Source: Sphingopyxis witflariensis
Lineage (GTDB): Bacteria > Pseudomonadota > Alphaproteobacteria > Sphingomonadales > Sphingomonadaceae
Direction: 5' to 3'
Length of the DNA: 64,000 bases
Assembly: GCF_002205635.1 (NCBI RefSeq)
Contig: NZ_NISJ01000003.1
Location: forward strand, 94,397 to 158,396
Part shown: in pieces, positions 23,333-33,362 of the stretch
Layout of the letters: the number at the start of each line of letters is the position of its first letter
Position numbering within the stretch: position 1 is the stretch's first letter
Notes under the pieces: generated by a model
Told to the model about the DNA's origin: nothing
Databases searched by the model: none
The model's input: only the letters and a program-made list of their open reading frames with translations
Translations under genes and position numbers: made by a program

Positions 23333-25078
23333 GTGGACGACAAACGTAACCTGATCGCGGCCATCCTGTTATCGGTGGCCATCCTCCTCGGCTGGAACTT
23401 CGTCTCCGAGAAATTCTTTCCGACCCCCGCCAAGCCCGATGTGACGACAACCGTTGCGGGGACGAGCGGCGCGGAAACCGCCGCCAACCCGGCGCTGCCC
23501 GGCGCGCTGCCGGCACCGGGAACGCCCGGCGCTCCCGCGTCGCAGGTGATCCGCCCGGTCGAGGCGGTACTCGCCGCAGGCCAGCGCATCGCGATCGAAA
23601 CCCCCAAGCTCGAGGGGTCGATCAACCTCGTCGGCGCACGCGTCGACGACATCACGCTGACCAAATATCGCCAGACGATCAAAAAGGATTCGCCGCCGGT
23701 CCGCCTCTTCTCCCCCGCGGGGACGAAGGGCGCCTATTTCGCGACCCTCGGCTGGTCGGCGCAGGGCTTTGCCGTTCCCGACGCCAGCACCGTCTGGACC
23801 GCGACGGGCACCAGGCTGACCCCGGCGACGCCGGTGACGCTGAGCTGGGCCAACACCACCGGCCAGAGCTTTCGCATCGAATATAGCATCGACAAAGATT
23901 ATCTGATCACCGCGAAGCAGACGATCGCCAACAACGGCGCCGCGCCGGTCGCGGTTCGCAGCGGCACCTATATCGACCGCACCGGCACGCCGACCGACCC
24001 GCACGAGCAGGACAGCTGGACGATCCACGTCGGCCCGACCGGCTATCTCGACGGCAAATCCAATTTCACCAATTATGACGAGCTCGTCGAAGCTCCGGCC
24101 AAGACCATGTCCTATGGCGCGGCCGGATGGCTTGGCTTTACCGACAAATATTGGCTCGCCGCAGTGGTCCCCGCCAAGGGCGAAAAAGTGTCGGCGGCGT
24201 TCAACGCGCTTCCCGGCGACAGCTATCGCGCCGCCTTCGCGCGCGATCTGGCAGAGGTCGCACCGGGCAAGCAGCTGACGACGACCAGCCGCATCTTCGC
24301 CGGTGCCAAGGAAGTCAGCACCCTGTCGATGTATCAGGACGATCAGGGCATCACCCGCCTGTCGAACGCCATCGATTGGGGCTGGTTCGAATTTTTCGCG
24401 GTGCCGATCTTCAAATTGCTCGACTGGCTGTTCAAGCAGCTCGGCAATTTCGGCTTTGCGATCATGGCGCTGACCCTGGTGATCCGCCTGCTGATGTTCC
24501 CGATCGCGCAGCGCCAGTTCCGTTCGATGGCGCAGATGCGCGTCGTCCAGCCGAAGATGAAGCTGCTGCAGGACCGCTACAAGGACGACAAGCCGAAGAT
24601 GCAGCAGGAGCTGATGAAGCTCTATAAGGATGAAAAGATCAATCCGCTGGCCGGCTGCCTGCCGATCGTGATCCAGATTCCGATCTTCTATGCGCTGTAC
24701 AAGGTGCTGATGCTGACGATCGAAATGCGCCACCAGCCCTTCGTCGGGTGGATCAAGGATCTGTCGGCGCAGGATCCGGCGATGATCCTCAACCTGTTCG
24801 GCCTGCTGCCCTTCACGCCGCCGTCGCTGCTCAGCATCGGCGTGATGGCGGTGATCCTGGGCGTGACCATGTATCTGCAGTTCCGCCTGAACCCCGCCCC
24901 GACCGACCCGGTGCAGGCGCAGGTGTTCAAGATCATGCCGTGGATATTCATGTTCGTCATGGCGCCGTTCGCGGCCGGCCTGCTGCTCTACTGGATCACC
25001 AACAATATCCTGTCGATCGGCCAGCAGCAGTGGATGTACCGCCAGTTCCCGGCCCTCAAGGCGGCGGCAACGAAATGA
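23333..25078 (+). CDS. yidC: Membrane protein insertase YidC
   Basis: A 581-residue insertase starting at GTG 23333. An N-terminal membrane anchor ([20 protein letters not shown]) precedes a periplasmic β-supersandwich domain (about 60-345). Five-helix core membrane domain starts near [18 protein letters not shown] and includes [20 protein letters not shown] (the cytoplasmic coiled region with the membrane-facing arginine nearby) and [20 protein letters not shown]. It is the long, Gram-negative form. It inserts membrane proteins with or without SecYEG. Its stop overlaps the engB start (ATGA). Confidence 0.98.
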   Translation: MDDKRNLIAAILLSVAILLGWNFVSEKFFPTPAKPDVTTTVAGTSGAETAANPALPGALPAPGTPGAPASQVIRPVEAVLAAGQRIAIETPKLEGSINLVGARVDDITLTKYRQTIKKDSPPVRLFSPAGTKGAYFATLGWSAQGFAVPDASTVWTATGTRLTPATPVTLSWANTTGQSFRIEYSIDKDYLITAKQTIANNGAAPVAVRSGTYIDRTGTPTDPHEQDSWTIHVGPTGYLDGKSNFTNYDELVEAPAKTMSYGAAGWLGFTDKYWLAAVVPAKGEKVSAAFNALPGDSYRAAFARDLAEVAPGKQLTTTSRIFAGAKEVSTLSMYQDDQGITRLSNAIDWGWFEFFAVPIFKLLDWLFKQLGNFGFAIMALTLVIRLLMFPIAQRQFRSMAQMRVVQPKMKLLQDRYKDDKPKMQQELMKLYKDEKINPLAGCLPIVIQIPIFYALYKVLMLTIEMRHQPFVGWIKDLSAQDPAMILNLFGLLPFTPPSLLSIGVMAVILGVTMYLQFRLNPAPTDPVQAQVFKIMPWIFMFVMAPFAAGLLLYWITNNILSIGQQQWMYRQFPALKAAATK

Positions 25079-25740
25079 GTGACATCGACACGGACATCGA
25101 ACCCGGCGCCGACCCCGAACGGGCGGAGCGGGCGCGCAAGCTGTTTTCAGGGCCGATCGCCTTCCTGAAATCGGCGCCGACGCTGGAATATCTTCCGGCG
25201 CCGAGCATGCCCGAGATCGCATTTGCCGGACGCTCGAATGTGGGGAAGTCGTCGCTGCTCAACGCGCTGACCAACCGCAACAGCCTCGCGCGCACCTCGG
25301 TCACGCCGGGGCGGACGCAGGAGCTCAACTATTTCGACGTCGGCGAACCGCTGATTTTCCGGCTTGTCGACATGCCCGGCTATGGCTTTGCCAAGGCGCC
25401 AAAGGATGTCGTCAAGAAATGGCGCTATCTGATCAATGACTATTTGCGCGGGCGCGCGGTGCTCAAGCGCACGCTGGTTCTGATCGATAGCCGCCACGGG
25501 ATGAAGGACGTCGACCGCGAATTTCTCGAAATGCTCGACGTCGCGGCGGTGAGCTATCGCATCGTCCTGACCAAGGCCGACAAGATCAAGGCGAGCGAAC
25601 TCGCCGCCGTCCACGCCGCGACCGAAGCCGAAGCCCGCAAACATGCCGCCGCGCACCCCGAGGTGATCGTGACGAGCAGCGAAAAGGGTCTCGGCATCGC
25701 CGAACTGCGCACTGCGGTGCTGGAAGCGGTGGAGATCTGA
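25075..25740 (+). CDS. engB: Ribosome biogenesis GTPase EngB/YihA
   Basis: A 221-residue GTPase: G1 [14 protein letters not shown], a G2 threonine in SVTPGRTQ, G3 DMPGYGFA, G4 TKADK and G5 SSEKGLG. It is needed for large-subunit assembly in model bacteria. Translation is coupled to yidC by an ATGA overlap. The N-terminal 40 residues are an acidic/basic extension slightly longer than in E. coli. Confidence 0.97.
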   Translation: MSDIDTDIEPGADPERAERARKLFSGPIAFLKSAPTLEYLPAPSMPEIAFAGRSNVGKSSLLNALTNRNSLARTSVTPGRTQELNYFDVGEPLIFRLVDMPGYGFAKAPKDVVKKWRYLINDYLRGRAVLKRTLVLIDSRHGMKDVDREFLEMLDVAAVSYRIVLTKADKIKASELAAVHAATEAEARKHAAAHPEVIVTSSEKGLGIAELRTAVLEAVEI

Positions 25741-25748
25741 TTTCTTCC

Positions 25749-25845
25749 CCCCTCCCGCTTGCGGGAGGGGTCGGGGGAGGGCATGTCATGGGAACACCGG
25801 GCCGAAACAGGCCCTCCCCTAGCCCCTCCCGCAAGCGGGAGGGGG
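25749..25845. repeat. Paired GGGAGGGG-type intergenic repeat
   Basis: Two inverted units, cccctcccgcttgcgggagggg at the left and the complementary cccctcccgcaagcgggagggg at the right end (about 25824-25845), flank a unique middle. Sister copies occur at 39237-39368 and 48929-49058. A REP-like mobile palindrome pair. Confidence 0.85.
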
Positions 25846-25858
25846 ACTTGGAGACCCT

Positions 25859-26530
25859 ATGAAACTCTTCCTCGGCAACAAGGCATACTCCAGCTGGAGC
25901 CTCCGCGGCTGGCTCGCCGCCAAGCATAGCGGCCTTCCCTTCGAGGAAATCACCGTCCCGCTCTATGACGAGGACTGGTCGAACCGGCGCGAAGGCGATG
26001 AGTTCGCGCCCTCGGGCGGAAAGGTGCCGATCCTGTGGGACGGCGAGGATATTGTCGTCTGGGACAGCCTCGCGATCATCGACTATCTCAACGAAAAGAC
26101 CGAAAGCACGCGGGGCTATTGGCCCGAGGGGCTGGCGGCGCGCGCGATGGCGCGGTCGATGGCCGCCGAAATGCATTCGAGCTTCGCCGCGCTGCGCCGC
26201 AACCACAGCATGAACATCCGCCGCATCTATCCGCCCGCCGAGCTGCTCCCCGAAGTGCAGGCCGATGTGATTCGCGTCCTGCAAATCTGGGCCGAGGCGC
26301 GCGCGCGTTTCGGCGGCGAAGGCGATTATCTGTTCGGCGACTGGTCGGCCGCCGACATGATGTTCGCGCCCGTCGTCACCCGCTTCATCACTTATTCGAT
26401 CCCGCTGCCGCGCTTTGCCCTGCCCTATTGCCAGGCGGTGATCAGCCATCCGCATATGCAGGAATGGATCGGCGGCGCACAGGCCGAGGATTGGGTGATC
26501 GAGAAGTTCGAGGGGCCGATCGAGGAGTGA
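25859..26530 (+). CDS. Glutathione S-transferase
   Basis: A 223-residue GST of the type with KLFLGNKAYSSWSLRGWLA at the front (Ser in the glutathione-activating position), PSGGKVPILWDGE (cis-Pro loop), VVWDSLAIIDYLNEK and the C-terminal FGDWSAADMMFAPVV. A cytoplasmic thiol-transfer enzyme with unknown substrate. Flanked on both sides by intergenic repeats, so probably monocistronic. Confidence 0.92.
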   Translation: MKLFLGNKAYSSWSLRGWLAAKHSGLPFEEITVPLYDEDWSNRREGDEFAPSGGKVPILWDGEDIVVWDSLAIIDYLNEKTESTRGYWPEGLAARAMARSMAAEMHSSFAALRRNHSMNIRRIYPPAELLPEVQADVIRVLQIWAEARARFGGEGDYLFGDWSAADMMFAPVVTRFITYSIPLPRFALPYCQAVISHPHMQEWIGGAQAEDWVIEKFEGPIEE

Positions 26531-26532
26531 GC

Positions 26533-26672
26533 CTCCAAATCCTCCCTGTCGCGAAGCGATGGGGAGGGGGACCGTCCGCGGAGCGGATGGTGGAGGGGCC
26601 GGCGCCATGGCCCCTCCGTCAGCGCTCCGCGCTGCCACCTCCCCACGGCTACGCCGCAGGGAGGATTTTCAT
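26533..26672. repeat. GC-rich intergenic palindromic repeat
   Basis: The stretch between the GST and cupin genes holds cctccctg-type and cagggagg-type ends, an inner gcggagcggatggtgg segment and ccatggcccctcc, giving several nested inverted repeats. It belongs to another sphingomonad repeat type than the 25749 copy. It may act as a terminator between convergent genes. Confidence 0.6.
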
Positions 26673-26674
26673 TT

Positions 26675-27142
26675 TCACGCGATCCGCTTCGTCGGGTAAG
26701 GCCTGCCGTCCTTGTGGAAATAGCCATCGGGCGTGAACATCATGTCGATGTCCGAATAGCCGCCGCCGGTATCATATTGCTTGCCGCCGCCCAGCGCGAC
26801 GAAGATGCAATCGGCGTCCGATTCGTTGATCAGATGATGGCCGTTGATGCTGCCCTTCGGCCATACCGCAATATCGCCCGCGACCATCGGCCAGCGTCCG
26901 TCATCCTCGACCAGCACCGCCTCGCCCGAAATCATCACCAGCATCTCATCCTCGCCATCGTGCCAGTGGCGCTGCGACGACCAGGCGCCGGGCTTGAGCA
27001 CCACATGGCTGGCGGCGAAATCCGAGAGCCCGGTGGCTGGCGCGAGACGACGATACCATCGGCCCTGGACCGGTGCGTCATAGGGCGCGGGGTAGCCGGT
27101 GCTGTTGGTTTGCGGAATCGTGTCGAGGTCGAGCTTGGGCAT
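26675..27142 (-). CDS. Cupin-domain protein
   Basis: A 155-residue cupin from ATG 27142 behind a perfect AGGAGGTGCCTC site. Cupin motif 1 is visible as RHWHDGEDEMLVMISGEA (metal-binding His/His/Glu), and motif 2 is around WPKGSINGHHLINES. It is a conserved β-barrel scaffold; whether it is an isomerase, dioxygenase or sensor cannot be told. It converges on the GST gene. Confidence 0.88.
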   Translation of the reverse strand: MPKLDLDTIPQTNSTGYPAPYDAPVQGRWYRRLAPATGLSDFAASHVVLKPGAWSSQRHWHDGEDEMLVMISGEAVLVEDDGRWPMVAGDIAVWPKGSINGHHLINESDADCIFVALGGGKQYDTGGGYSDIDMMFTPDGYFHKDGRPYPTKRIA

Positions 27143-27164
27143 GAGGCACCTCCTGCCCCCTTTT

Positions 27165-27247
27165 GCCGTTTGCATCGAGCGAAGTCGAGATGCCCATCGA
27201 CCTCACGCAAGGGCGATTGGTGTCTCGACTTCGCTCGACACGAACGG
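27165..27247. repeat. Inverted repeat AGCGAAGTCGAGA/TCTCGACTTCGCT
   Basis: agcgaagtcgaga near 27178-27190 and tctcgacttcgct near 27223-27235 form an inverted pair of about 13 bases between the cupin and dapE genes. Such GCGAAGTCGAG palindromes are a frequent intergenic repeat in this lineage from general knowledge. Confidence 0.7.
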
Positions 27248-27260
27248 GTAAAGGGCGGCG

Positions 27261-28388
27261 ATGAGCATTAATCCCGTCACCCTCGCCCAGGCGCTGATCG
27301 CCGCGCCCAGCATCACCCCCGCCACCGGCGCGGTTTTCGATGTGCTGGAGGCCGCGCTAACCCCGCTCGGCTTCACCGTCGAGCGCTTCATCGACGGGAT
27401 CGAGCCCGACGGGCCGGTCGAGAATCTCCTCGCGGTGCGCAAGGGCAAGGGACCGAAGCATTTCGGCTTTGCCGGGCATCTCGACGTCGTGCCGCCGGGT
27501 GTCGGCTGGACCGGCGATGCGTTTGCGCCCGAGATTCGCGGCGACCTGCTCTATGGCCGCGGCGCGGTCGATATGAAGGGTTCGATCGCGGCCTTTGTCG
27601 CCGCCGCCGCGGAAACGCCCGCCGAGGCCGGAACGATCAGCCTGATCATCACCGGCGACGAGGAAGGCCCCGCGATCTTCGGCACCCGCGCGCTGATGGA
27701 GCATATGGATGCCCGCGGGATCCGCCCCGACATGATCGTCGTCGGCGAGCCAACCTCGGTGAACAGGCTCGGCGATATGGTGAAGATCGGACGGCGCGGG
27801 TCGGTCAATATCTGGATCGACGTTCCGGGGACGCAGGGGCATGTCGCCTATCCCCACCTCGCCGACAATCCGATCCCGAAACTGGTCAAGATACTGGCGG
27901 CGATCGATGCGGTCGTGCTCGACGAGGGCAATGACTGGTTCCAGCCGTCGAACATCGAATTCACCGATATCGAGGTCGGCAATGGCGCGACCAATGTCAT
28001 CCCCGCCTCGGCGCGCGCACGGCTGTCGATCCGTTTCAACGATGCCCACAAGGGCGCCGATCTGGTGGCGATGATCGAGCGCATCGCGCATGATATCGAA
28101 CCCAATGCCAAGATATTGGGCAAGATTTCGGGCGAAGCCTTCCTCACCCCGCCGGGCGATTTGTCCGAACTGGTCGCCGAGGCGATCCAAGCCGAAACCG
28201 ATATCGCCCCCGATATGTCGACGACCGGCGGGACGTCGGACGCGCGCTTCCTGCACGCGCTGTGCCCGGTGGTCGAATTCGGGCTGACCAATGCCACGAT
28301 GCACAAGCTCGACGAGGCGGTTACGGTTGCCGATCTGCACACACTGGCCGCCATTTATCGCGGGATACTGGTGCGCGCCTTCGCCTAA
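27261..28388 (+). CDS. dapE: Succinyl-diaminopimelate desuccinylase
   Basis: A 375-residue M20 peptidase-family enzyme: FAGHLDVVPPG (metal His/Asp), YGRGAVDMKGSIAAF (bridging Asp), ITGDEEGPA (catalytic Glu), and GGTSDARFL plus FGLTNATMH at the end (metal Glu/His positions). It hydrolyses N-succinyl-LL-diaminopimelate in lysine and peptidoglycan precursor synthesis. Length and motifs are typical. Its end overlaps the oppositely oriented Smr gene by four bases. Confidence 0.96.
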   Translation: MSINPVTLAQALIAAPSITPATGAVFDVLEAALTPLGFTVERFIDGIEPDGPVENLLAVRKGKGPKHFGFAGHLDVVPPGVGWTGDAFAPEIRGDLLYGRGAVDMKGSIAAFVAAAAETPAEAGTISLIITGDEEGPAIFGTRALMEHMDARGIRPDMIVVGEPTSVNRLGDMVKIGRRGSVNIWIDVPGTQGHVAYPHLADNPIPKLVKILAAIDAVVLDEGNDWFQPSNIEFTDIEVGNGATNVIPASARARLSIRFNDAHKGADLVAMIERIAHDIEPNAKILGKISGEAFLTPPGDLSELVAEAIQAETDIAPDMSTTGGTSDARFLHALCPVVEFGLTNATMHKLDEAVTVADLHTLAAIYRGILVRAFA

Positions 28389-28960
28389 TCCTCTCGCGCA
28401 CGGCGCAGGATGACATAGACCGCCCCCGCGCCGCCGTGGCTGACATGCGCGGGGCGGAGCGCGACGATCTGGTCGGCGTAGGGCGAGAAGGCGAGCCAGT
28501 CGGGGAGCGAGGCGCGAATCGCGCCACGCGGACGCGGATCGCCGTGCATCAGCGGCAAGCGATCGGCGCCGGGGCGTAGCCGTCCCGCCACCACCAACAC
28601 CACGCGCGCGCCACGAATGAGCGCCCGGCCAATACTGTCATCGAGCAGCGACTGCGCCGAAGCAAGGCTGTGGCCATGAAGGTCGATGCTCATGTCGGGG
28701 CGAACAAGCCCCTTGCGCAGCCGCCGGTCCCAATGCCCATCGAGCGTCGCCGCCTGATGGGTGCGGCGCGGCGGCGGCAATTTGATCGGCGGCAGCGACG
28801 TGGCGGCAGGTTTGGCGATGCTACGCGGCGTCGGCTTGGGCACGGCGACCGTCGGCGGCGCGACGGGCGCGAGCGGCGATGCGGGCTTGCGCAGCGGCTT
28901 GACCGTCGCCGCGACCTTTTTCCAGAGCGCGCTTTCCTGTGGATCGAGACGCCGCGGCAT
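28385..28960 (-). CDS. Smr/MutS2-type domain protein
   Basis: A 191-residue protein. The first 80 residues are a basic, proline-rich, disordered tail (KPLRKPASPLAPVAPP). The Smr domain follows (about 95-187), with IDLHGHSLASAQ (the conserved DLHG), VVLVVAGRLRPG (G-x-G-like site) and a typical β-strand end GAVYVILRR. Smr domains can nick or bind nucleic acids. It follows mltA by six bases in the same operon, a common alphaproteobacterial order. Confidence 0.92.
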   Translation of the reverse strand: MPRRLDPQESALWKKVAATVKPLRKPASPLAPVAPPTVAVPKPTPRSIAKPAATSLPPIKLPPPRRTHQAATLDGHWDRRLRKGLVRPDMSIDLHGHSLASAQSLLDDSIGRALIRGARVVLVVAGRLRPGADRLPLMHGDPRPRGAIRASLPDWLAFSPYADQIVALRPAHVSHGGAGAVYVILRRARED

Positions 28961-28966
28961 GGCGTG

Positions 28967-30292
28967 TCAGGGCGCCGGGAACAGCCGCGCGATGCTGGCG
29001 CGCGGCAGCAGGAGCAGCGCCGAACCGCGCCCCGCCATGCCGCCGGCGATCGCGCGCGCATCGTCGCCCGCACCCCAGAAGCTGTCGAAGCGGTTGGCGC
29101 CCTTGATCGCGCCGCCGGTGTCCTGCGCGATCCACAGGCCGTTGGGCTCCGCACGATCGAGCGAAAGGAAGATCGGGACGCCCAGCGGCACATATTTGGG
29201 ATCGGCGGCGACGCTGACGCGGCCCGTTACCGGAACGCCGAGCGCACCGAGCGGACCGGGACCGGTGAGTTCGCGAAAGAAGACCCAGCTGGGATTTTCG
29301 TTCATCACCGCCGCGCCGCGCACGGGATCGGCGCGCAGATAGTCGAGGATGCCCTGCATCGACGCCTGTCCGGGCTTGAGTTCGCCGCGATCGAGCAGCA
29401 GCTTGCCGATGCCGACATAGCCGCGGCCATTCTGCGTATCATAGCCGATGCGCATGATCTGACCGTCGGGCAACCGCAGGCGCCCCGAGCCCTGGATTTG
29501 CAGGAAGAAAAATTCGGCGGCGTCGGCGGCATAAGCGATTTCGAGCCCGCGCCCGTCGAGGACGCCGCTTTCGATCGCGGTGCGGTCGTAATAGCGCACG
29601 AAATTGCTGCCATCGACGCGGCCGCGAATCTTGCGGCCTTTGAGATCGTCGGAAAATTGGCCGAGATCGGCGTCGATCAAATCGGCGGGGCGGCGATAGA
29701 CGGGAATGTCATAGCCCGCCTGTCTGGTCCGCGATCCTGCAATTTCAGGCTCATAATAGCCGGTGACGAAGGCGGTGCCACCACCGACCTGCACCGTGCC
29801 GAAATAGCGGGTGAAGAAGGCGACGGCATCACCGTCGGCCCAGTTTTCGGCGGCAGCGCAGCTTTCGGTCCAGTCGGCATTTTGCGTCAGCCCGCTGCTA
29901 TCGGCACGGCGCTGGACCGAGGGGCAGCTGATGCGGAAGGCGGCGAGCGCAGCGCTCGCGCGCTCTGGCGACACGCCGAGCGAAGCGACATCAGGCCCGG
30001 CAATGACCCCGGCAGTTGCTGCAGTGGTGGCGTCGGCCGGAACCGGCGGTACGGCGAGCGGCGGATTGGGGGTGGCGGGGATTGGGGTCGCGGCGACCGC
30101 CCCGGTTTCGGATGGGCGCGGATGATAGGGGCGCGGAGTGCCGGTCGGCGCGGGCTTTGTCGCGGCAAGCGGCGGCGGCGTGCCGGCGATAGGGCCGGGA
30201 TCGGCCATAGAGCAGCCCGAAAGCAGCGGCAGGGCGACAAGAAGAGCGAACCCGAGCGCACGCGGCGCGCGGGCCATCATCATCGCCGGCAT
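28967..30292 (-). CDS. mltA: Membrane-bound lytic transglycosylase A
   Basis: A 441-residue lipoprotein from ATG 30292, with lipobox LLSGC after a hydrophobic signal. A Pro/Ala/Thr-rich linker of about 90 residues follows. The MltA double-ψ β-barrel is evident: FVTGYYEPEIAGSRTR, FFLQIQGSGRLRLPDG, YVGIGKLL, and the C-terminal catalytic region WIAQDTGGAIKGANRFDSFWG (Asp). It cleaves the glycan strands of peptidoglycan with 1,6-anhydro ring formation. It starts six bases after timA and is followed by smr. Confidence 0.95.
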   Translation of the reverse strand: MPAMMMARAPRALGFALLVALPLLSGCSMADPGPIAGTPPPLAATKPAPTGTPRPYHPRPSETGAVAATPIPATPNPPLAVPPVPADATTAATAGVIAGPDVASLGVSPERASAALAAFRISCPSVQRRADSSGLTQNADWTESCAAAENWADGDAVAFFTRYFGTVQVGGGTAFVTGYYEPEIAGSRTRQAGYDIPVYRRPADLIDADLGQFSDDLKGRKIRGRVDGSNFVRYYDRTAIESGVLDGRGLEIAYAADAAEFFFLQIQGSGRLRLPDGQIMRIGYDTQNGRGYVGIGKLLLDRGELKPGQASMQGILDYLRADPVRGAAVMNENPSWVFFRELTGPGPLGALGVPVTGRVSVAADPKYVPLGVPIFLSLDRAEPNGLWIAQDTGGAIKGANRFDSFWGAGDDARAIAGGMAGRGSALLLLPRASIARLFPAP

Positions 30293-30297
30293 AAGAA

Positions 30298-30957
30298 TCA
30301 GGCTGCTTCGGTTTCGTCGAGCAGCCAATTGGGATCGTTGCTGCCAACCTTACGGCGGAAGGTCCACCGATCGTCAGTCTGCGATGCATCGCTCATCGAG
30401 CCCGCGATCATCTTGCCTTCAGCGTCACGGGTCACCGCGCTGATGTCGGCGCGATACTGGACGGTGATTCGCGCTTCGGTGCGCCCCACTTCAACCCCGG
30501 TGATCTTCGCCGAATCGACGCTCATCAGGCGGTTTTCAAGCCGCTCGCCCCGCGCCTCGCGTGCTTCGATCGCCTCGACAAAGGCTTCATAGCTGTCGTC
30601 GTCGCACAGGTCGCGCAGCACATCGCGGTCGCCCGCCCAAAATGCCTCGAGAATCATGCGATAGGCCGCCTCGGCGCCCTCCATGAAGCGCCCGGCATCG
30701 AAATTGCGATCGGTCGCAAGCAACTGGCGCAGCCCAGCTTCGGCAGCGGGCTCATAGACCAGGCCCGAAGGCTCTACCGCAGGAACTGCCTGCCCGTCGC
30801 TGTCGTCGAGCCGCACCGGGGCCGGCGCCGCACGCTCGTCGCGACGCGGCAGCACGGGCTCCTGTTCATGCCCGGTCCGTTTCCCGAGGACCGAATAGAG
30901 CCGCATGCCGAGAAACGCGGCAATCATGGCGAGCAAGACGATCGAAAAAGCGGTCAC
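30298..30957 (-). CDS. timA: Tim44-like domain protein TimA
   Basis: A 219-residue inner-membrane-anchored protein. GTG 30957 is preferred (TAFSIVLLAMIAAFLG as the N-terminal anchor); an upstream TTG is possible. A disordered linker leads into the Tim44-like domain (about 70-219) with FDAGRFMEGAEAAYRMILEAF, ending WTFRRKVGSNDPNWLLDET. The domain is shared with mitochondrial Tim44 and conserved in alphaproteobacteria, next to secB and mltA as here. A role in protein traffic across the inner membrane is inferred from the family. Confidence 0.93.
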   Translation of the reverse strand: MTAFSIVLLAMIAAFLGMRLYSVLGKRTGHEQEPVLPRRDERAAPAPVRLDDSDGQAVPAVEPSGLVYEPAAEAGLRQLLATDRNFDAGRFMEGAEAAYRMILEAFWAGDRDVLRDLCDDDSYEAFVEAIEAREARGERLENRLMSVDSAKITGVEVGRTEARITVQYRADISAVTRDAEGKMIAGSMSDASQTDDRWTFRRKVGSNDPNWLLDETEAA

Positions 30958-31201
30958 AGGCAAAAGTCCAATGCAGACATGTGGAAAAGTCTTGATCTCT
31001 ACATAGGCGATCCGCCGCCATGTTTCAAATCTCCCTTGGCCGGAGCATGGCGGCAGGTCAACGATTCACCGCGCCGACAGGGCATTACCGCCCCCATTGT
31101 GCTGGCCGCGTCGCGCTGCTAACGCCGCCGCAACCGTCCATCGCAGGCCTTGCACGGCCTGTGGTACGGATATTTTTTCATACCAACGAAAGCGCGACAT
31201 C

Positions 31202-31717
31202 ATGGCTGACGAGACCAGCACCGACATCAACCCGGCCCCGCAGGCGAACGGCGAAGACACGAGCCCGGCGATCGGCCTGATCTCGCAATATGTGAAGGAT
31301 TTGTCGTTCGAGAATCCGAGCGCGCCCGCCGCATTCCAGTGGCAGTCGGCCCCGCAGCTGGACGTCCAGTTCAACATTGCCGCCGAAGGCGTGGGCGAAG
31401 GCCTGTTTGAAGTGACGCTGAAGATCGACGTGACGTCGAAGGCCGACGAAGGCACCGCCTTCGTCATCGAGCTGCAATATGCCGGCCTGTTCGGCGTCCG
31501 CAACGTCCCCGACGACCAGCTTCAGCCCTTCTTCCTCGCCGAAGCACCGCGCATTCTGTTCCCCTTCGCCCGCCGCGTTGTCGCCGATGCCGTGCGCGAC
31601 GGCGGCTTCCCGCCGCTGCTGCTCGAACCGATCGATTTCCACGGCCTCTTTGCGCAGCAGGTCCAGGCGCAGGCCGAAGGCCAGGCCGAAATGGCAAATC
31701 CGGTCGGCGAAGCCTGA
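31202..31717 (+). CDS. secB: Protein-export chaperone SecB
   Basis: A 171-residue SecB: YVKDLSFENPSAP (conserved peptide-binding groove start), VTLKIDVTSKADEGTAFVIELQYAG, FPFARRVVADAVRDGGFPPLLLEPIDF near the end. A tetramer that keeps presecretory proteins unfolded and hands them to SecA. An acidic/Gln-rich tail matches the family. It is divergent from timA, with a 244-base shared promoter region. Confidence 0.97.
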   Translation: MADETSTDINPAPQANGEDTSPAIGLISQYVKDLSFENPSAPAAFQWQSAPQLDVQFNIAAEGVGEGLFEVTLKIDVTSKADEGTAFVIELQYAGLFGVRNVPDDQLQPFFLAEAPRILFPFARRVVADAVRDGGFPPLLLEPIDFHGLFAQQVQAQAEGQAEMANPVGEA

Positions 31718-31745
31718 TTTTGGCTGAGCTGGCGGGGCGCGTGCG

Positions 31746-33344
31746 ATGAGCAGCCTTGTCAAAAATGTCGGGACGATCGGCGGACTGACGCTGATCAGCC
31801 GCATTTTCGGCTTTGCCCGCGACATGCTGCTCGCACGCGTGCTCGGCGCCGGGCTTGCGGCCGACGCCTTCCAGCTCGCCTTCACCCTGCCGAACACCTT
31901 TCGCCGGCTGTTCGCCGAAGGCGCCTTTTCGGTCGCCTTCGTGCCGATGTACAGCCGCGCGCTGCACGGTTCCGAAGCCGAGGGCGGCGGCGAAGCGGCG
32001 GCGGCGAAATTCGCCGACGATGTGCTCGCCGTCTTCCTGTGGGTGCTGCTGGTCTTTTCCGCGGTCGCGATGATCGCGATGCCGGGCATCGTCTGGCTGC
32101 TCGCGCGCGATTTTCAGGCCGTGCCCGGCAAGTTCGAGCTTGCGGTGTTCCTCAGCCGCATGACCTTTCCCTATCTGGCGCTGATCAGCCTGGTTGCGAT
32201 GCTGTCGGGGCTGCTCAACGCCCGCTCGCGCTTCGCTCCCGGCGCGCTTGCCCCGGTCTTGCTCAACATCGTGCTGATCAGCGGGATCACCGCGGGCTGG
32301 TGGCTGCGCGGCGACAGCGGCGATGACCGCATCGTCGCGGTCGCGCTCGCCATTTCGGTGAGCCTCGCCGGGGTCGCACAGCTTGCCTATCTTTGGTGGT
32401 CGGTGCGCCGCGCCGGGCTGAAGCTCCATATGCGGCTACCCAAATTCACCCCCCAGGTGAAGAAACTCGGCATGCTGATCCTGCCCGCAACCTTTGGCGC
32501 CGGAATTTACCAGATCAGCCAGTTCGTCGACACCTTCTTCGCGACCTCGCTGCCACAGGGATCGTTGACCCTGCTCAAGCTTGCCGACCGGCTCAACCAG
32601 ATGCCGCTGGGCATCGTCGGCATCGCGCTCGGCACTGCGATCCTGCCGATGCTGGCACGCCATATTCACAGCGGCGACAATGCCGAGGCGCAGCGGTTAC
32701 AGACCAATGCGTTCGAGATGGCGACATTGCTGACGCTGCCCGCCGCCGCCGCGCTCGCGATCTGCGCGCCCGCCTTCGTCACCGCCTTTTTCGTCGGCGG
32801 CAAATTCACGCTCGCCGATGGCGCGATCATGGCGAATATCGTCGTCGCGCTGGTCGCGGGGCTTCCTGCCTATGTCATCGTCAAGATTTTGAACCCCGGC
32901 TTTTTCGCGCGCGAGGATATGCGGACCCCGGTGTGGACCGCACTCGCATCGCTGATCATTAATATCGCGATCAACCTTTATGTCGTCGAGCGTTACGGCA
33001 TCGTCGGACTGGCGGGAGCGACGGCGGTGTCGGCGAGCATCAACTGCCTGTTGCTTTACGCCGTCCTCCACCGCCGCGGCTGGTTCCATTTCACCGCGAA
33101 ACTCGCGGGCAAGGTCGCGCGCCAGATCGTCGCGGTCGCGGCGATGTCGGCGCTGCTCTGGTGGATGATGCCAATGCTCGCCCCCTATTATGGCGGCGGC
33201 GTCATCGATCGCATCTGGTCGCTGGCCGCGCTGGTCGTAGCGGGCGGCGCGGTGTTTTTCGCCGCCGCCTTCCTTGTCGGCGCGCTTGACAAGGATCTGG
33301 TCGCCATGCTCACGCGGCGACGCGCCAAAAAGGCCGCGCCCTAA
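31746..33344 (+). CDS. murJ: Lipid II flippase MurJ
   Basis: A 532-residue polytopic MOP-family transporter with about 14 membrane helices. Conserved start SLVKNVGTIGGLTLISRIFGFARD, then FQLAFTLPNTFRRLFAEGAFSVAFVP (the arginine-rich part lining the lipid II cavity), and NQMPLGIVGIALGTAILPML. It exports lipid II for peptidoglycan synthesis. It starts 28 bases after secB and is followed by trpS at 18 bases, forming one operon. Confidence 0.96.
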   Translation: MSSLVKNVGTIGGLTLISRIFGFARDMLLARVLGAGLAADAFQLAFTLPNTFRRLFAEGAFSVAFVPMYSRALHGSEAEGGGEAAAAKFADDVLAVFLWVLLVFSAVAMIAMPGIVWLLARDFQAVPGKFELAVFLSRMTFPYLALISLVAMLSGLLNARSRFAPGALAPVLLNIVLISGITAGWWLRGDSGDDRIVAVALAISVSLAGVAQLAYLWWSVRRAGLKLHMRLPKFTPQVKKLGMLILPATFGAGIYQISQFVDTFFATSLPQGSLTLLKLADRLNQMPLGIVGIALGTAILPMLARHIHSGDNAEAQRLQTNAFEMATLLTLPAAAALAICAPAFVTAFFVGGKFTLADGAIMANIVVALVAGLPAYVIVKILNPGFFAREDMRTPVWTALASLIINIAINLYVVERYGIVGLAGATAVSASINCLLLYAVLHRRGWFHFTAKLAGKVARQIVAVAAMSALLWWMMPMLAPYYGGGVIDRIWSLAALVVAGGAVFFAAAFLVGALDKDLVAMLTRRRAKKAAP

Positions 33345-33362
33345 GTCAAACAGGAGAATATC